Shown here: positions 63,666-64,000 of the stretch, piece by piece
Position numbering within the stretch: the stretch's first letter is position 1
How the letters are laid out: the number at the start of each line of letters is the position of its first letter
NCBI RefSeq assembly: GCF_014650895.1
Contig: NZ_BMVV01000008.1
Location: 290,471 to 354,470, forward strand
Direction of reading: 5' to 3'
DNA from: Streptomyces omiyaensis
GTDB taxonomy: Bacteria > Actinomycetota > Actinomycetes > Streptomycetales > Streptomycetaceae
DNA length: 64,000 nucleotides
Notes under the pieces: generated by a model
What the model was told of the DNA's origin: nothing
Seen by the model: only the letters and a program-made list of their open reading frames with translations
Database searches by the model: none
Position numbers and translations under genes: made by a program

Positions 63666-64000
63666 GTGTCCCGTCGTCTGTTCACCTCGGAGTCCGTCAC
63701 CGAGGGACACCCCGACAAGATCGCTGACCAGATCAGCGACACCATCCTCGACGCGCTGCTCCGGGAGGACCCCACCTCCCGCGTCGCCGTCGAGACGCTG
63801 ATCACCACCGGCCTCGTGCACGTCGCCGGCGAAGTGACCACCAAGGCGTGGGCGGACATCCCCACCCTCGTCCGCAACAAGATCCTCGAGATCGGGTACG
63901 ACTCCTCGAAGAAGGGCTTCGACGGCGCCTCCTGCGGCGTGTCGGTGTCCATCGGGTCGCAGTCCCCGGACATCGCGCAGGGCGTGGACACCGCGTACGA
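63666..64000 (+). CDS. metK: S-adenosylmethionine synthase, N-terminal part
   Basis: First ~111 codons; the gene runs off the right edge. Makes SAM from methionine and ATP. GTG 63666 begins SRRLFTSESVTEGHPDKIADQISDTIL with the methionine/ATP-binding SESVTEGHPDK, then VAVETLITTGLVHVAGEV and FDGASCGVSVSIGSQSPDIAQGVD, all diagnostic. SD AGGGAG upstream. Overproduction of SAM synthetase in streptomycetes is known to raise antibiotic production, so its regulation is of interest. Confidence 0.96.
   Translation, partial: MSRRLFTSESVTEGHPDKIADQISDTILDALLREDPTSRVAVETLITTGLVHVAGEVTTKAWADIPTLVRNKILEIGYDSSKKGFDGASCGVSVSIGSQSPDIAQGVDTAY

Overview
The window is a gene-dense, very GC-rich stretch of an actinobacterial chromosome, almost certainly Streptomyces. 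The evidence is the strong GC bias at third codon positions, frequent GTG/TTG starts, many 1-4 base start/stop overlaps, a BldD regulator with the exact c-di-GMP-binding residues of the Streptomyces protein, an sIHF/mihF gene, and a gene order (thrS-HIT-pgsA-patA-pimA ... relA ... bldD-pyr-mihF-gmk-rpoZ-coaBC-metK) that I recognise as the conserved Streptomyces core block, also recognisable in Mycobacterium. I saw no insertion sequence, prophage, CRISPR array, tRNA or rRNA, and no specialised-metabolite cluster.

Layout. 1-2.6 kb: a truncated DEDDh exonuclease and two uncharacterised genes. 2.6-13.2 kb: thrS with a striking leader, a K+ channel, a HIT-family Ap4A phosphorylase, an unknown membrane protein, EF-G2, and the phosphatidylinositol mannoside genes pgsA-patA-pimA. 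13.2-13.9 kb: a frameshifted metallo-beta-lactamase-fold pseudogene. 13.9-23.5 kb: a LemA-like protein, pdxST (pyridoxal phosphate), yebC, ruvCAB (Holliday junctions), yajC-secDF (secretion) and apt. 23.7-33.7 kb: relA/rsh, a DUF349 protein, a cyclophilin, a glyoxalase-II-like hydrolase, hisS, a VKOR-like protein, rarA and rpsD. 33.8-49.5 kb: an NB-ARC/TPR ATPase, DUF948/DUF6167 proteins, alaS-ruvX-mltG-aroE, aroC-aroK-aroB-aroQ, a P-loop kinase, an M24 peptidase homologue, efp and nusB. 49.8-64 kb: bldD, then the whole UMP pathway (pyrR-pyrB-pyrC-membrane protein-carA-carB / pyrD-pyrF), mihF, gmk, rpoZ, coaBC and the start of metK.

The genes are housekeeping, so the interesting signals are mostly regulatory. 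Upstream of thrS lie two tandem hairpins with near-identical 9-base loops, each presenting the threonine anticodon CGU behind a U, directly ahead of the ribosome-binding site. This looks like an actinobacterial counterpart of the E. coli ThrRS translational operator. A perfect SigR-type promoter (GGGAAT-N18-GTT) lies inside the 42-base palindromic apt terminator ahead of relA. ruvC and rarA both carry the RecA-independent DNA-damage promoter (TTGTCGG.G-N8-TAGNCT; PafBC type). pyrR has a classic PyrR-binding hairpin overlapping its Shine-Dalgarno sequence. rpsD, mihF and metK have structured leaders I cannot fully assign.

Other oddities are an M24 peptidase homologue with three of five metal ligands substituted, a CoaBC lacking the textbook decarboxylase cysteine, and terminators that lie inside the 3' coding ends of convergent genes. 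Starts were chosen from Shine-Dalgarno position, overlaps and family lengths; a few remain ambiguous and are marked.
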